Source: Singulisphaera acidiphila DSM 18658 (lineage in GTDB: Bacteria > Planctomycetota > Planctomycetia > Isosphaerales > Isosphaeraceae). From it: 64,000 nucleotides of DNA. The notes under the pieces are model-generated. The model ran no database searches, was not told the DNA's origin, and saw only the letters and a list, made by a program, of their open reading frames with translations. The translations under genes and the position numbers were made by a program. The stretch covers positions 1,922,001 through 1,986,000 of the forward strand of contig NC_019892.1 in the NCBI RefSeq assembly GCF_000242455.2, given 5' to 3'. Positions 8,662-17,185 of the stretch are shown here, piece after piece (positions within the stretch are counted from its first letter, which is position 1; every line of letters begins with the position of its first letter).

Positions 8662-9512
8662 GTGGGGGCGGGTCTGAGCATCCGCCACAGCCGCAGGGCG
8701 GGGGCGGGTCCAAGGCAATCATTGAGATGCTCGGCCTGACCATGCGATTCCGTCAGCAGGCGGTTTTGCGCGATATCACCTTGCGTGTTCACGCGGGCCA
8801 GACGCTCTGCGTGATCGGCGAGAGCGGATGCGGCAAGACGGTCTTGCTCAAGCTCATGATCGGTCTGTTGCGTCCCACGCGAGGCATCGTCAAGTTCGAT
8901 GGCCGTGACCTGGCCACGCTCGACGAGCATGAGCTGACCATGACGCGGCTTCGGTTCGGCTTCCTTTTTCAAATGGCCGCCCTCTTCGACAGCCTGACGA
9001 TCTATGACAACGTGGCCTTTGGGCCCCGTGAGCACAACCTTTACGACGAAGAGACCTTGAGTCGGATCGTCGCCGACCGGTTGCAGGAAGTCGGGTTACC
9101 GAGCGGTCTCGAACACAAGAAGCCGGCCGAGCTTTCCGGGGGTCAGAGAAAGCGGGTGGGCATGGCCCGAGCGCTTGCCCTCGACCCTGAAGTCATGCTC
9201 TACGACGAGCCGACCACCGGCCTCGATCCAATCATGAGCGACGTGATCAATGAACTGATTCTCCAGACGGCGGTGACCAAGAAGGCGACCGGGATCGTGG
9301 TGACCCACGACATGAAGACCGTCCTCAAGGTGGCCGACCGGGTCGTGATGCTCTATCCGTTGGCTCGGCTCCCCGCCGGAGAGTCGCAGATTCTTTATGA
9401 TGGCCCCCCCGATGCTTTGGAAGACCACCCCGATGCGCGCGTTCGGCAGTTTGTCCGGGGCGAGGCAGGCGAACGCCTCCGAGAAATGGCCCAGAACCGA
9501 GGCAACAGCTAG
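8658..9512 (+). CDS. mlaF: Mla-type ABC transporter ATP-binding protein (MlaF family)
   Basis: 284 residues. Walker A GESGCGKT, the Q-loop (FLFQMAALFDSLTIYDNV), signature LSGGQRKR, Walker B VMLYDEPTTGLDP and the H-loop VVTHDMKT are all intact, so it should hydrolyse ATP. The MxALFDSLTxYDNVAF pattern is characteristic of the MlaF group. The ATG at 8658 overlaps the permease stop by four bases; the same frame is open further upstream to 7965, but that part only overlaps mlaE and is not coding. The N-terminal glycine-rich segment (residues 2-20) is an unstructured addition. Confidence 0.93.
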   Translation: MSGGGSEHPPQPQGGGGSKAIIEMLGLTMRFRQQAVLRDITLRVHAGQTLCVIGESGCGKTVLLKLMIGLLRPTRGIVKFDGRDLATLDEHELTMTRLRFGFLFQMAALFDSLTIYDNVAFGPREHNLYDEETLSRIVADRLQEVGLPSGLEHKKPAELSGGQRKRVGMARALALDPEVMLYDEPTTGLDPIMSDVINELILQTAVTKKATGIVVTHDMKTVLKVADRVVMLYPLARLPAGESQILYDGPPDALEDHPDARVRQFVRGEAGERLREMAQNRGNS

Positions 9513-9539
9513 CCGTTTGCTTCCCGAGAGAGGATGTTC

Positions 9540-10649
9540 ATGAACGAACGGGTCATGCAGTTCCGGATCGGGATGTTCGTCATCGTGGCGGGGTTGGTCC
9601 TGACCATGCTGATCGTCTGGTTCGGCGAGTCTCCCCAACTGTTCCGCGATCATGGCTACGTCGTCGTGCACTACTCCGAGGCACCGGGAGTGGCCGAGGG
9701 GATCCCGGTCCGCAAGAGCGGGATCCGCGTGGGCGTCGTCACCTCGATCGTCTTCGACGACCGGCCGAACAAGCCGGACGGGGTGCTCGTCACCCTCTCG
9801 CTGGAGAGGAAATACAGGATCAAGTCAGGGACGGTTCCGCACCTGTCCCGTTCCTTGATCGGCGACGTGACGATCGACCTGTTACCGGGGACTGGTCCTG
9901 GCTTGCTGGCCATGTCCAAGACCCCCGTCGGAGCGCCTGTGATTGAGGGGGCCATCGCCCCCGATCCGTCCAAGGCGCTGGCTGCTGCCACCAAGGCGTT
10001 CGAAAAGGCGGGGTCCACTTTGCAGGCGATCGACCTGGCCGCCAACGGCATTGCCAAGATGACGAAAAGCGCGGAACAGATCGGCGAATTCATCGATATC
10101 TGGACGCAGACGGGGCGCCGAGTGGCTTCGGCGGCAGACGGGATCGACCGGTTCATCCTCGCAAACGAGAAGGAATTCCAACCGGCCGTCGCGAACCTCC
10201 GGGAGGTCTCGCAGAAGGTGAACGAGACGCTCGACCCGGCCACTCAGGCGGCTCTGAAGACAGGGATCGACCGGTTCTCGTCGGGCTTCGCCCGGTTCGA
10301 CGCGGGGATGGCCAGCGCCTCGCCGCTCTTCAAGGACCTTGGGGCCCCTGCCAATACCATGCCCTCGACGGAGTTCGGGGTGACGCTCCGCCGTCTCAAT
10401 TTGATCGCGAGCGACCTCAGCTTGTTGACCAGGGCACTCAACGATGGGCGGGGTCGGCTCAATCCGGACGGGAGCATTCAGAAGCTCTTGCTCGAGAGTG
10501 AGCTTCACGACAACATGAACAAGATGTCGATCACGGCCAACGAGATTTTTGGAGCTCTCCGTCCGATCGTGGCGTCGTTCCGCGTCTTTGCCGAGAAGGT
10601 GGCCCGCGACCCATCGTCAATGACTCGCGGGGTTCTGCAACGGCAATGA
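9540..10649 (+). CDS. mlaD: MlaD-family lipid-binding (MCE domain) protein
   Basis: 369 residues. One N-terminal anchor helix (IGMFVIVAGLVLTMLIVWFG) is followed by an MCE domain (roughly residues 40-125): YSEAPGVAEGIPVRKSGIRVGVV, then LSRSLIGDVTIDLLPG. The rest is helical, with repeated amphipathic segments that could form the long MCE tail. The protein holds lipid substrate in the periplasm for the MlaE/F transporter encoded just upstream. GAGAGAGG lies six bases before the ATG at 9540; another ATG at 9534 sits too close to that site. Confidence 0.9.
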   Translation: MNERVMQFRIGMFVIVAGLVLTMLIVWFGESPQLFRDHGYVVVHYSEAPGVAEGIPVRKSGIRVGVVTSIVFDDRPNKPDGVLVTLSLERKYRIKSGTVPHLSRSLIGDVTIDLLPGTGPGLLAMSKTPVGAPVIEGAIAPDPSKALAAATKAFEKAGSTLQAIDLAANGIAKMTKSAEQIGEFIDIWTQTGRRVASAADGIDRFILANEKEFQPAVANLREVSQKVNETLDPATQAALKTGIDRFSSGFARFDAGMASASPLFKDLGAPANTMPSTEFGVTLRRLNLIASDLSLLTRALNDGRGRLNPDGSIQKLLLESELHDNMNKMSITANEIFGALRPIVASFRVFAEKVARDPSSMTRGVLQRQ

Positions 10650-10658
10650 TCGACCCGC

Positions 10659-11486
10659 TCAGCGATCCAGAAGCGACGACGGAATCCGGATGAACCGGGG
10701 CAGGTTGCGCCGACGACTCGGGGCTTGCGCCACTTTCTTGGTCTCGACGGGTCGCCCTGGTTTCGCGGTCGACCTGGCGGCCGACGGGCCGGGAGGGTCG
10801 AGCGGCAACGGTTCGAGCGACATGTCGCCCGAATCGGCCGGCGGAATGGGGGAAGCTTCGACCGGCGCGAGGGGCAACGACTCCACGGGTGAGTCCGGCG
10901 GCAGGGGTGCCAGAGAAGTGGATGACTCCACGCTCGACTCGAACGCCGGTTCTCCCAAAGTCTTGCCGGGGATGAGCGGGAGCCCTGGAGCAAACGTTTC
11001 GCCGACGATGGAAGTCGGGAGGACGATCGCGTCGGATGTGCCCGGCTCGCAGACTTCACAGGTCCCTTCGCAGCGGCCCCGGAGTGCCTTCAAGCCCTTC
11101 CGGGCCCAGCGTCTTGTCGCATAGTGACGGTCATTTTCTGCGGCCTGGCTGAGTGCGGCGTGGGCTACCGGGAGGCAAGGAGCCATCTTCGCCAACGACT
11201 CGGCAGCCTCTTCGCGGACCTCTTCTTCCGGGTCGTTTAACAGGGTGAACGCCAGGGCGCCGACCACTTCGGGGTGGCATCGCCAATCGAAATCACGAAG
11301 ATCATTGGCCGCGTCGTCGCGATCCCGCCATCGCGGGGAGGTCTGAAGCCGCGAAATGGTCGCGAGAACCACCCCATTTTTCTCGCCGCAGCTTTCGCAA
11401 GCCCCGACCTTTGCCCCATGATGGCCGTGACCGCCGAGCGCGGACTGGCAAAAAATCAAGGCGGTTCCAATGGTCGCCGTTAACAT
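10659..11486 (-). CDS. Secreted HEAT-repeat protein with cysteine pairs
   Basis: 275 residues. The N-terminus (MLTATIGTALIFCQSALGG) is a signal peptide followed by GHHGAKVGACESCG. Residues about 45-145 contain HEAT-type helices with aligned motifs (ALAFTLLNDPEEEVREEAAESLAKM). A CxxxCxxC segment (CEGTCEVCEPG) follows, and the C-terminal 100 residues are rich in proline and serine. HEAT repeats usually mediate protein binding; no specific partner is visible. The ATG at 11486 was chosen because it gives the signal peptide; 35 further residues upstream look non-coding. It ends nine bases from the mlaD stop and converges with it. Confidence 0.65.
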   Translation of the reverse strand: MLTATIGTALIFCQSALGGHGHHGAKVGACESCGEKNGVVLATISRLQTSPRWRDRDDAANDLRDFDWRCHPEVVGALAFTLLNDPEEEVREEAAESLAKMAPCLPVAHAALSQAAENDRHYATRRWARKGLKALRGRCEGTCEVCEPGTSDAIVLPTSIVGETFAPGLPLIPGKTLGEPAFESSVESSTSLAPLPPDSPVESLPLAPVEASPIPPADSGDMSLEPLPLDPPGPSAARSTAKPGRPVETKKVAQAPSRRRNLPRFIRIPSSLLDR

Positions 11487-11612
11487 GGTGCCCCGTCCCT
11501 TCCTGTCGCCAATCGTGACCCTACATATTGAGTGTACGAGATCCTTTCGAAGGGGGACGAGAAATTTAGCTATTTTCTCACCGTCACCCAATTTTACATT
11601 GGAGCACGTCGT

Positions 11613-12593
11613 TTGAGCTCAAGGAGCATGGGGATTCGAATCCTCTTGGCGACCGGGGGCCTGGCCCTAATCGTTGCGCCTCGGTGGGCCCCTGTCTGCG
11701 TTGGTCTTGCGCTGGCGACGGCGGTCGTCCCTTGGCTGGCGGCCTGGCGAGGCGCTCGAGGGACGGAGCTTCGGCCGGCCGTGGCCTGGGCCGGCCTCGC
11801 CCTGTTGATCGGCCTGATCTCGCAGGGGTTGGCCGGCTTGGAGCCGCTCAACTCGGGTCGGCCGATGGCGGGTCATCTCGTCTACCTCACCGTGCTCGCT
11901 TCGTTTGCGGCGCTGATTTCGGTCCTGAATGCGCGTCGGCCCGGCGGTGGTGCCTGGGCGATCTTGATGGCGCTGCTCGTTCTCGTTTTTCTGATCCCAT
12001 GGCTCGAGGGTCCGGGGTGGGCCCGGAAGGCACAGGGCTTGAGCCGTTTGCGGCTCGACGCCCCCTGGAGTCTGTTCTACGTGCTCGTCGTGATTGCGGG
12101 TGTGACCAACTACCTGCCGACCCGCTATGGGCGGGCGGCGGCCTGGCTCGGGCTCGGGTTCGTCTGTGAGTATTTCGCGCTCACGCGAAGCGAATGGAAG
12201 TTGAATCAAGGGGCAAGACTCTGGTCCGTCGTTCCGTGGAGCCTGGCGGTTGCGGCCTGGACGGCGTTCTGGAGCCAGGATCGAGCCGGCCGGCCTCGCG
12301 CTGGACTCGATGCAACCTGGCTCTGGTTCCGCGATCACTGGGGAGTGGTCTGGGCGCTTCGACTCCAGGAGCGATTCAACAGGACGGCCGAATCGCTCGG
12401 CTGGCCGTTGCGTTTGGCCTGGGATGGGATTGTTCCGGCGATTGGGTCGACTGACGAAGCAATCCAGGGGGTGGTGCCAGCCGCCGACACGACCCTGAAG
12501 GGGTTGCTCCGCCGGTTTGCCGACCTGGAGCGGATCGAGGCGGCGCGAGGGAGCGTCGCTTCCGACTCTTGCCAAGCTCGCGACGGCGAGTGA
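11613..12593 (+). CDS. Multi-pass membrane protein of unknown function
   Basis: About 326 residues with eight or so hydrophobic stretches in the first 240 residues, including RILLATGGLALIVAPRWAP, WLAAWRGARG and DAPWSLFYVLVVIAGVTNYLP, then a soluble C-terminal tail. I do not recognise a family. The start is uncertain: a TTG at 11613 has GGAG eight bases upstream, while the ATG at 11628 has AAGGAG only one base away. The next gene, an AI-2E-type transporter, follows 57 bases later on the same strand. Confidence 0.55.
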   Translation: MSSRSMGIRILLATGGLALIVAPRWAPVCVGLALATAVVPWLAAWRGARGTELRPAVAWAGLALLIGLISQGLAGLEPLNSGRPMAGHLVYLTVLASFAALISVLNARRPGGGAWAILMALLVLVFLIPWLEGPGWARKAQGLSRLRLDAPWSLFYVLVVIAGVTNYLPTRYGRAAAWLGLGFVCEYFALTRSEWKLNQGARLWSVVPWSLAVAAWTAFWSQDRAGRPRAGLDATWLWFRDHWGVVWALRLQERFNRTAESLGWPLRLAWDGIVPAIGSTDEAIQGVVPAADTTLKGLLRRFADLERIEAARGSVASDSCQARDGE

Positions 12594-12650
12594 TGATAGA
12601 TCCAGCGTGAAGGATGAGCAAAGTGCGTGGTCGGTCGAGGAGGTAAAGGA

Positions 12651-13847
12651 GTGGATCGAGTCACCAAACTGACCAGCCCCTCCCTGGTGGTTCTGGCCAC
12701 TCTTGGTGTGATTGCCGCACTCTACCTGCTCAAGGCGATCCTCATTCCGATCGCGCTGGCGCTCGTCTTGGCGTGCATGCTCCATCCGGTCACGACCTTG
12801 CTCCGACGCGTACTCCCCTTGAGTCCGACGGGAGCGGCGGTTGTCCTCTTCTTATTGACCGTGCTTTGTGGACTCTATGTCGCGAGCCTGACGGCGGAGA
12901 GCCTGGTTCAGGCAGCTAACACGCTTCCGGCGGACATCGAACGGCTCTCAGGGCGAATCAGTCATCGCATCAATGACATGATTCGCGACCATCCTTCCAT
13001 GCGGGGGATCTTGCCCGAGCCGGGGACGATCGACCTCCTCGGCGACGCGAACCGAGCGATGGTGATCGACTCCTTGAGCATCGGGTTGGCTGACTTGTCG
13101 ATCCGGGTGGCCCAGGGGTTCTTCATCCTGATTCTCGTCCTGTTCCTGCTCGCCGAGAGCGACATGCTGACGACGAAGGTGATCCGCTTCTTCGCGGCTA
13201 GTCCCGGCGATGCGAATGCGGCGGCCCGGATCCTCGGCCGCTTGACCCGGCAGATCCGCAACTATCTGGTGGCTCGGACGATCATCAACCTTGGGCTCGG
13301 GATCGTCTTGGCCCTGTCGCTCTGGGTTTTGAACGTAAAGTTTCCCTTTGCGCTCGGCCTGTTCGCGGGCTTGATGAACTTCATCCCTTACGTTGGCCAG
13401 ATGATTGGGGGAGGTCTGCCGACCTTGATCACGCTGGGGCAGTCGGGCTCGATCGGCGACGCCCTGATCGTGGCGGCGGTCTATCTCGCGGCGGTTGGGA
13501 TCGAGGGGTACGTCGTGACGCCGTTCGTTATGGGCCGATCGCTCGACATGAACGGGACCACGGTGCTTATCGCCTGCCTCTTCTGGGGCTTCCTCTGGGG
13601 CCTCGTCGGGCTCATCCTTGCCATGCCGATCGCCGTCACCATGAAACTGGTCTTCCAGACGGTTCCCGAGCTGAACCGATGGGCCGAGCTCATGAGTCTC
13701 GATTGGAAGTCGCCTGTCGCGGAGGACTCGGCCATGGGCCTTTCGCAGGATCCTCTCCCTGACTCTCCCGGGCCCCCGGGCGCATCCACCATGGTGTCGG
13801 AGGGCATCAGGCCGAGCAGCGCCTCCGCTCCGGCCGGCCGCCATTGA
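12651..13847 (+). CDS. AI-2E/PerM-family transporter
   Basis: 398 residues. The architecture matches the UPF0118/AI-2E family: two N-terminal helices (LVVLATLGVIAALYLLKAILIPIALALVLA), an extended segment with the IERLSGRISHRIN helix, then a conserved block of helices with LARRIRNYL-like LTRQIRNYLVARTIINLGLG, FPFALGLFAGLMNFIPYVG and GRSLDMNGTTVLIACLFWG. The family exports small molecules or peptides; assignment to AI-2 itself is not implied. The GTG at 12651 was chosen because GAGGAGGT lies six bases upstream. The last 40 residues are low-complexity. Confidence 0.85.
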   Translation: MDRVTKLTSPSLVVLATLGVIAALYLLKAILIPIALALVLACMLHPVTTLLRRVLPLSPTGAAVVLFLLTVLCGLYVASLTAESLVQAANTLPADIERLSGRISHRINDMIRDHPSMRGILPEPGTIDLLGDANRAMVIDSLSIGLADLSIRVAQGFFILILVLFLLAESDMLTTKVIRFFAASPGDANAAARILGRLTRQIRNYLVARTIINLGLGIVLALSLWVLNVKFPFALGLFAGLMNFIPYVGQMIGGGLPTLITLGQSGSIGDALIVAAVYLAAVGIEGYVVTPFVMGRSLDMNGTTVLIACLFWGFLWGLVGLILAMPIAVTMKLVFQTVPELNRWAELMSLDWKSPVAEDSAMGLSQDPLPDSPGPPGASTMVSEGIRPSSASAPAGRH

Positions 13848-13924
13848 TTTGCGGAAGGTCAAGCGAGCCTGCACGGCAGATGGATTTCACTCGATCCCTT
13901 TTCTTTGCGGGAACTGGACCTCGG

Positions 13925-14884
13925 ATGAACGGACTATTGCTGATCCTAACGATCACTCTGGGCGGGGTGGAACTGGAGCGTGGTGAAGCAAGCTTTCAGC
14001 CGACGATGGCGGAAGCCGACGTTCCCGAACTCTTCCGTCTGTCCGCGGCCCGGTTCCCTTACGAATGCGAAACGATCCGGACCGAGCCGTTGTTTTCGGT
14101 TTCCGCCGTTCGGTTCCCGTCGCCGATCACGACTCCTGACCCGGAGAACAATACGGTCCACGCCGAGTATTTCCGTCCGGTGGGGCCGGGGCGACGCCCG
14201 GCGGTGGTCGTCTTGCATATTCTCGGCGCTGATTTCGCCCTCTCCCGCTACCTGGCGGCCCGGCTCGCCCAGCGCGGGGTGGCCGCGCTGTTCGTCAAGC
14301 TCCCCTACTACGGAGAGCGGCGGCCGGCGGGAAGTGATAAGAAGTTCCTCTCCGCTGACATGGACCGGTCCTTGCTGTCGATGCGGCAAGGGGTCTGCGA
14401 CGTCCGACGGGCGGCGGCCTGGTTGGCGGGTCGAGCCGAGGTCGATCCCAAGCAGTTGGGCGTGACCGGGATCAGCCTGGGGGGAATCGTCGCCTCGTTG
14501 GCTGCGGCGAATGATCCCACGATCAATCAGGCGGCCTTGCTCCTGGCGGGGGGCGACCTGGCGCGGATCCTCTGGGAGATGCCCGAGGCGGCCAAGTATC
14601 GCGAACTCTGGCTGAAATCAGGGCGAACCCAGGCCGATTTCAAGACGCTGACCACTCCGTTCGATCCTCTGACCTATGCCCATCGGCTGATCGGCAAGCG
14701 CCTTTTCATGATGGCCGGAAATGTCGATGAGGTGATCCCACCGGCGTCAGCCAAGGCACTTTGGGAGGGCGCAGGTCGACCGCCCATCCATTGGTTTGAC
14801 TGCGGCCACTACTCTGCGGCTGGATACCTCCTTCCCGCCATCCGCGAGACCGTGGATTTCTTCGCGGTCGCCGAGGCACATTAA
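13925..14884 (+). CDS. Alpha/beta hydrolase
   Basis: 319 residues. The nucleophile elbow GISLGG puts the serine at about residue 184. A candidate acid lies in NVDEVIPP and the histidine in DCGHYS near the C-terminus, completing an alpha/beta hydrolase triad. The cap and N-terminal region has VVVLHILGADFALSRYLAARLAQRG, the typical oxyanion region. The substrate is unknown; the family includes esterases and dienelactone-type hydrolases. The N-terminus (MNGLLLILTITLGG) could be a short signal peptide. An earlier ATG at 13880 is also possible. Confidence 0.7.
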   Translation: MNGLLLILTITLGGVELERGEASFQPTMAEADVPELFRLSAARFPYECETIRTEPLFSVSAVRFPSPITTPDPENNTVHAEYFRPVGPGRRPAVVVLHILGADFALSRYLAARLAQRGVAALFVKLPYYGERRPAGSDKKFLSADMDRSLLSMRQGVCDVRRAAAWLAGRAEVDPKQLGVTGISLGGIVASLAAANDPTINQAALLLAGGDLARILWEMPEAAKYRELWLKSGRTQADFKTLTTPFDPLTYAHRLIGKRLFMMAGNVDEVIPPASAKALWEGAGRPPIHWFDCGHYSAAGYLLPAIRETVDFFAVAEAH

Positions 14885-15116
14885 ACGGCCGAGTCCCTCG
14901 CTTCTCCTCATTTGGGTCTGGCGTTTGCATCGTTTGGATCTTTGGAATTGTCGATGCCTTTGTCCTGTGGTTCGAGTCCTCGACAAGCAAGCAAGGCCGT
15001 CGGGGAGATGGGCCAACGCGACCTCCTGAGGCACGATCCTCTGGAGACGTCCGCCCTAAATGAGGGACAGCAGGGCACTATGGATCGGGCCATCCATTCC
15101 ACGGGGGAGCCGAGCG

Positions 15117-15317
15117 ATGACGACGAAGATCGAAGCGACCAACGCGAGTAATCGGGTCAAGTTGCCGGCCGGTCAGCGGCTTCAGTGTCGGAAATGCGGT
15201 TCGGAGATCGAGATTATCAATCCCTGCACCTGCTCGATGAGCGTTCAGTCCTTCACCTGCTGTGGCGAAGCGATGACACCGACATCGACGGGAAACGTGC
15301 ATTTGGGAGAGGAGTAG
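15117..15317 (+). CDS. Small desulfoferrodoxin N-terminal-like metal protein
   Basis: 66 residues. The pattern CRKCGSEIEIINPCTC followed by SFTCCGEAM matches the desulforedoxin-type fold (Cx2C then CCGxxM), in which four cysteines bind one iron or zinc. Two extra cysteines (PCTC) lie between the pairs. GGGGGAG upstream of the ATG at 15117 supports this start. Such proteins usually act in oxidative stress or electron transfer, but here the superoxide reductase domain is absent. The function is inferred only from the cysteine pattern. Confidence 0.6.
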   Translation: MTTKIEATNASNRVKLPAGQRLQCRKCGSEIEIINPCTCSMSVQSFTCCGEAMTPTSTGNVHLGEE

Positions 15318-15510
15318 TTTTCCTTGTGAGGGACTTGAGATGGAGCGAACGCTCGCTTCGTTTTCGAACGAGACAGTGCGGAGTATGAGCGTTCTGGGCG
15401 TTTAAGCGGTGGGACCCACCTGATTCACCCCACGTGCGCCGTTGCGGGAAAAGGTCCTTCGGGGTATTCTCCGGCAGGTGAACTTCCTGGCAGGCGAGAG
15501 GGGGATGCGG

Positions 15511-15921
15511 ATGGCGGGGCAAGTTACTAGCGTCTTCATGTATGTGGAGGACGTGCTCAAGTCGCTTGAATTTTACAATGAAGTCGTCGGTGCCGAGGTT
15601 GCGCAGATCCATGCCGAGGAAGAAGGCGCCCCGATCAGCCTGGCGATCTTGCGGATTGGCGACTTTAGCCTGATGCTTCATCCGCGCGAGGCGCACGCCG
15701 CCGAATTCGCCGATACCAGGCCGGGCGTCGGCATTCATCTGCAGTTGCGTGTTGATGATATCGATGCCTTCTATCAGCATTGCCTCGACGAGGGGGCGAT
15801 GCTCAGCGTTTCGAGCGAACCCACCGACCAATCGTGGGGCTGGCGTGAATTTGCCTTGAAAGACCCCGATGGCTACGTCTGGTCGATCTATCAAGACAAA
15901 TCGGGCGGTCAGTGGACCTGA
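15511..15921 (+). CDS. VOC-family (glyoxalase/bleomycin resistance-like) protein
   Basis: 136 residues, one VOC domain. The beginning (AGQVTSVFMYVEDVLKSLEFY) and end (EFALKDPDGYVWSIYQ) are the classic beta-alpha-beta motifs, with IHLQLRVDDIDAFYQHCLDEGA in the middle. These proteins form dimers around a metal and perform glyoxalase, isomerase or drug-binding roles; the reaction here is not predictable. GAGAGGGGG lies six bases before the ATG at 15511; an ATG at 15505 is also possible. The last 13 bases overlap the convergent TauE-like gene. Confidence 0.8.
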   Translation: MAGQVTSVFMYVEDVLKSLEFYNEVVGAEVAQIHAEEEGAPISLAILRIGDFSLMLHPREAHAAEFADTRPGVGIHLQLRVDDIDAFYQHCLDEGAMLSVSSEPTDQSWGWREFALKDPDGYVWSIYQDKSGGQWT

Positions 15922-16355
15922 TCCCGGAACGGATCCGTCGCAGGGTTCAAAGGGGGCATCTTGAGCGGCCTGCTCGACTCTGAGGAGGCCGAAAAGAGGA
16001 AGTAGACTCCCACGATCAGGAGGAAGACCGCGTAGCCTCGTTTCACGGTGGCGACCGGGATCGACAGGGTGATTCTGGCGCCGAGATAGCCGCCGAGGAG
16101 AAATCCGACGGCGATCCAGGCACCCTGGACGGGTCGGACATGACCGGTCTTCCAGTACTCGACGACCCCGAGCAGGCCCGCCGGCCAGATCAGGGCGAAG
16201 AGCGGCGTGCCGATTGCGGTTTTCGGAGAGTCGTGAAAGAACAGGATCAGGGCGGGGACGATGATCAGTCCTCCGCCGATCCCGAACATACCGCCGAGGA
16301 CCCCGGCCCCGAGACCCAGCAGCAGACCTGCGGCGGCCACGACGAGTCCGCTCAT
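15909..16355 (-). CDS. Half-size TauE/SafE-family membrane protein
   Basis: 148 residues with four to five helices. The start GLVVAAAGLLLGLGAGVLGGMFGIGGGLIIVPAL is the family's first conserved repeat, and TAIGTPLFALIWPAGLLGVVEYW is the following helix. TauE/SafE exporters of sulfite or sulfonates usually have about 250 residues made of two such repeats, so this is about half of one. It may act as a dimer. Its start overlaps the end of rsmE by four bases (ATGA), so the two are probably cotranscribed. Confidence 0.75.
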   Translation of the reverse strand: MSGLVVAAAGLLLGLGAGVLGGMFGIGGGLIIVPALILFFHDSPKTAIGTPLFALIWPAGLLGVVEYWKTGHVRPVQGAWIAVGFLLGGYLGARITLSIPVATVKRGYAVFLLIVGVYFLFSASSESSRPLKMPPLNPATDPFRDQVH

Positions 16356-17077
16356 TCGTCCCCCCCCTCATACTGAGCGAGGACCGACGTCGCGCCGACG
16401 AGCCCGGCCGTCTCGATCCGCAGGATGGTTGGACCCAGGCCCACGATCGACCATCCGCTTGCCTGCGCCTCGTCCACTTCCACGTCGCTGAATCCCCCTT
16501 CGGGGCCGACCGCGAGAGTCACCGACGCGCCTTGGCCATTCCGGCTGCGCGGCCATCGCCCGCGTGGGCTTCCGTTTGGGTGGGCCATGAGGCGGACGTC
16601 ATCCTCGACACTTTTGAGAAGCGTGGACCAAGGGGTGGGCCGTTCCACTTCCATCAGTCGATTCCGACCACATTGCTTGGAGGCTTCGACGACCCGTCGG
16701 CGGAGCCGTTCGAGCTTGGCGTCGCGCGGGTCGACGACCGATCGCTCGGTAATGATCGGGACGAGCCTGGTTACGCCAAGCTCCGTCGCTTTTTCGATCA
16801 ACCAGTCGAATCGCTCGCCCTTGGGAACGGCGGTCGCCAGGGTCAGCCGGCAGGGCAGAGGTCGGTCGGCCAACGCGGTTCCGACGGCGGTCAGCTCGAC
16901 CCGATCGCGCCCCACGGCCGTGACCTCAGCGCAGGTGGCATACCCGCGACCGTCGAACAGCTCGACCTGATCCCTCAGGCCGAGCCGGCGCACCCGGAGG
17001 AGGTGGCGTGCCTCGTCCCCTTCGAGGGTAAAATGGCCTGAGACGGGGGGATCGGGGCAGTAGAAGCGGTCGGCCAT
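16352..17077 (-). CDS. rsmE: 16S rRNA (uracil(1498)-N(3))-methyltransferase RsmE
   Basis: 241 residues. The N-terminal PUA-like domain holds GDEARHLLRVRRLGLRDQV. The SPOUT-fold methyltransferase domain has KGERFDWLIEKATELGV, the SERSV motif, the KQCGR region, AVGPEGGFSDVEVDEA and the C-terminal knot LGPTILRIETAGL that binds S-adenosylmethionine. It methylates U1498 in the 30S subunit. The downstream TauE-like gene overlaps it by four bases. Confidence 0.92.
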   Translation of the reverse strand: MADRFYCPDPPVSGHFTLEGDEARHLLRVRRLGLRDQVELFDGRGYATCAEVTAVGRDRVELTAVGTALADRPLPCRLTLATAVPKGERFDWLIEKATELGVTRLVPIITERSVVDPRDAKLERLRRRVVEASKQCGRNRLMEVERPTPWSTLLKSVEDDVRLMAHPNGSPRGRWPRSRNGQGASVTLAVGPEGGFSDVEVDEAQASGWSIVGLGPTILRIETAGLVGATSVLAQYEGGDE

Positions 17078-17185
17078 CGCCTCCCCCTTATTTGTGGTTC
17101 AAGCCAAAGGAAAAGGCCGATTTTACCGATCGTAGGAAGGGAACGCGATGCCGATGCCCGCGCTTGTTGAGGAGGCCCCTGTCCC

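Noticed and set aside
14960..15000. tRNA-like T-loop (GGTTCGAGTCC) near 14980
   Set aside because: The flanking bases cannot form a 5-bp T stem and no D-arm, anticodon arm or acceptor stem is found.
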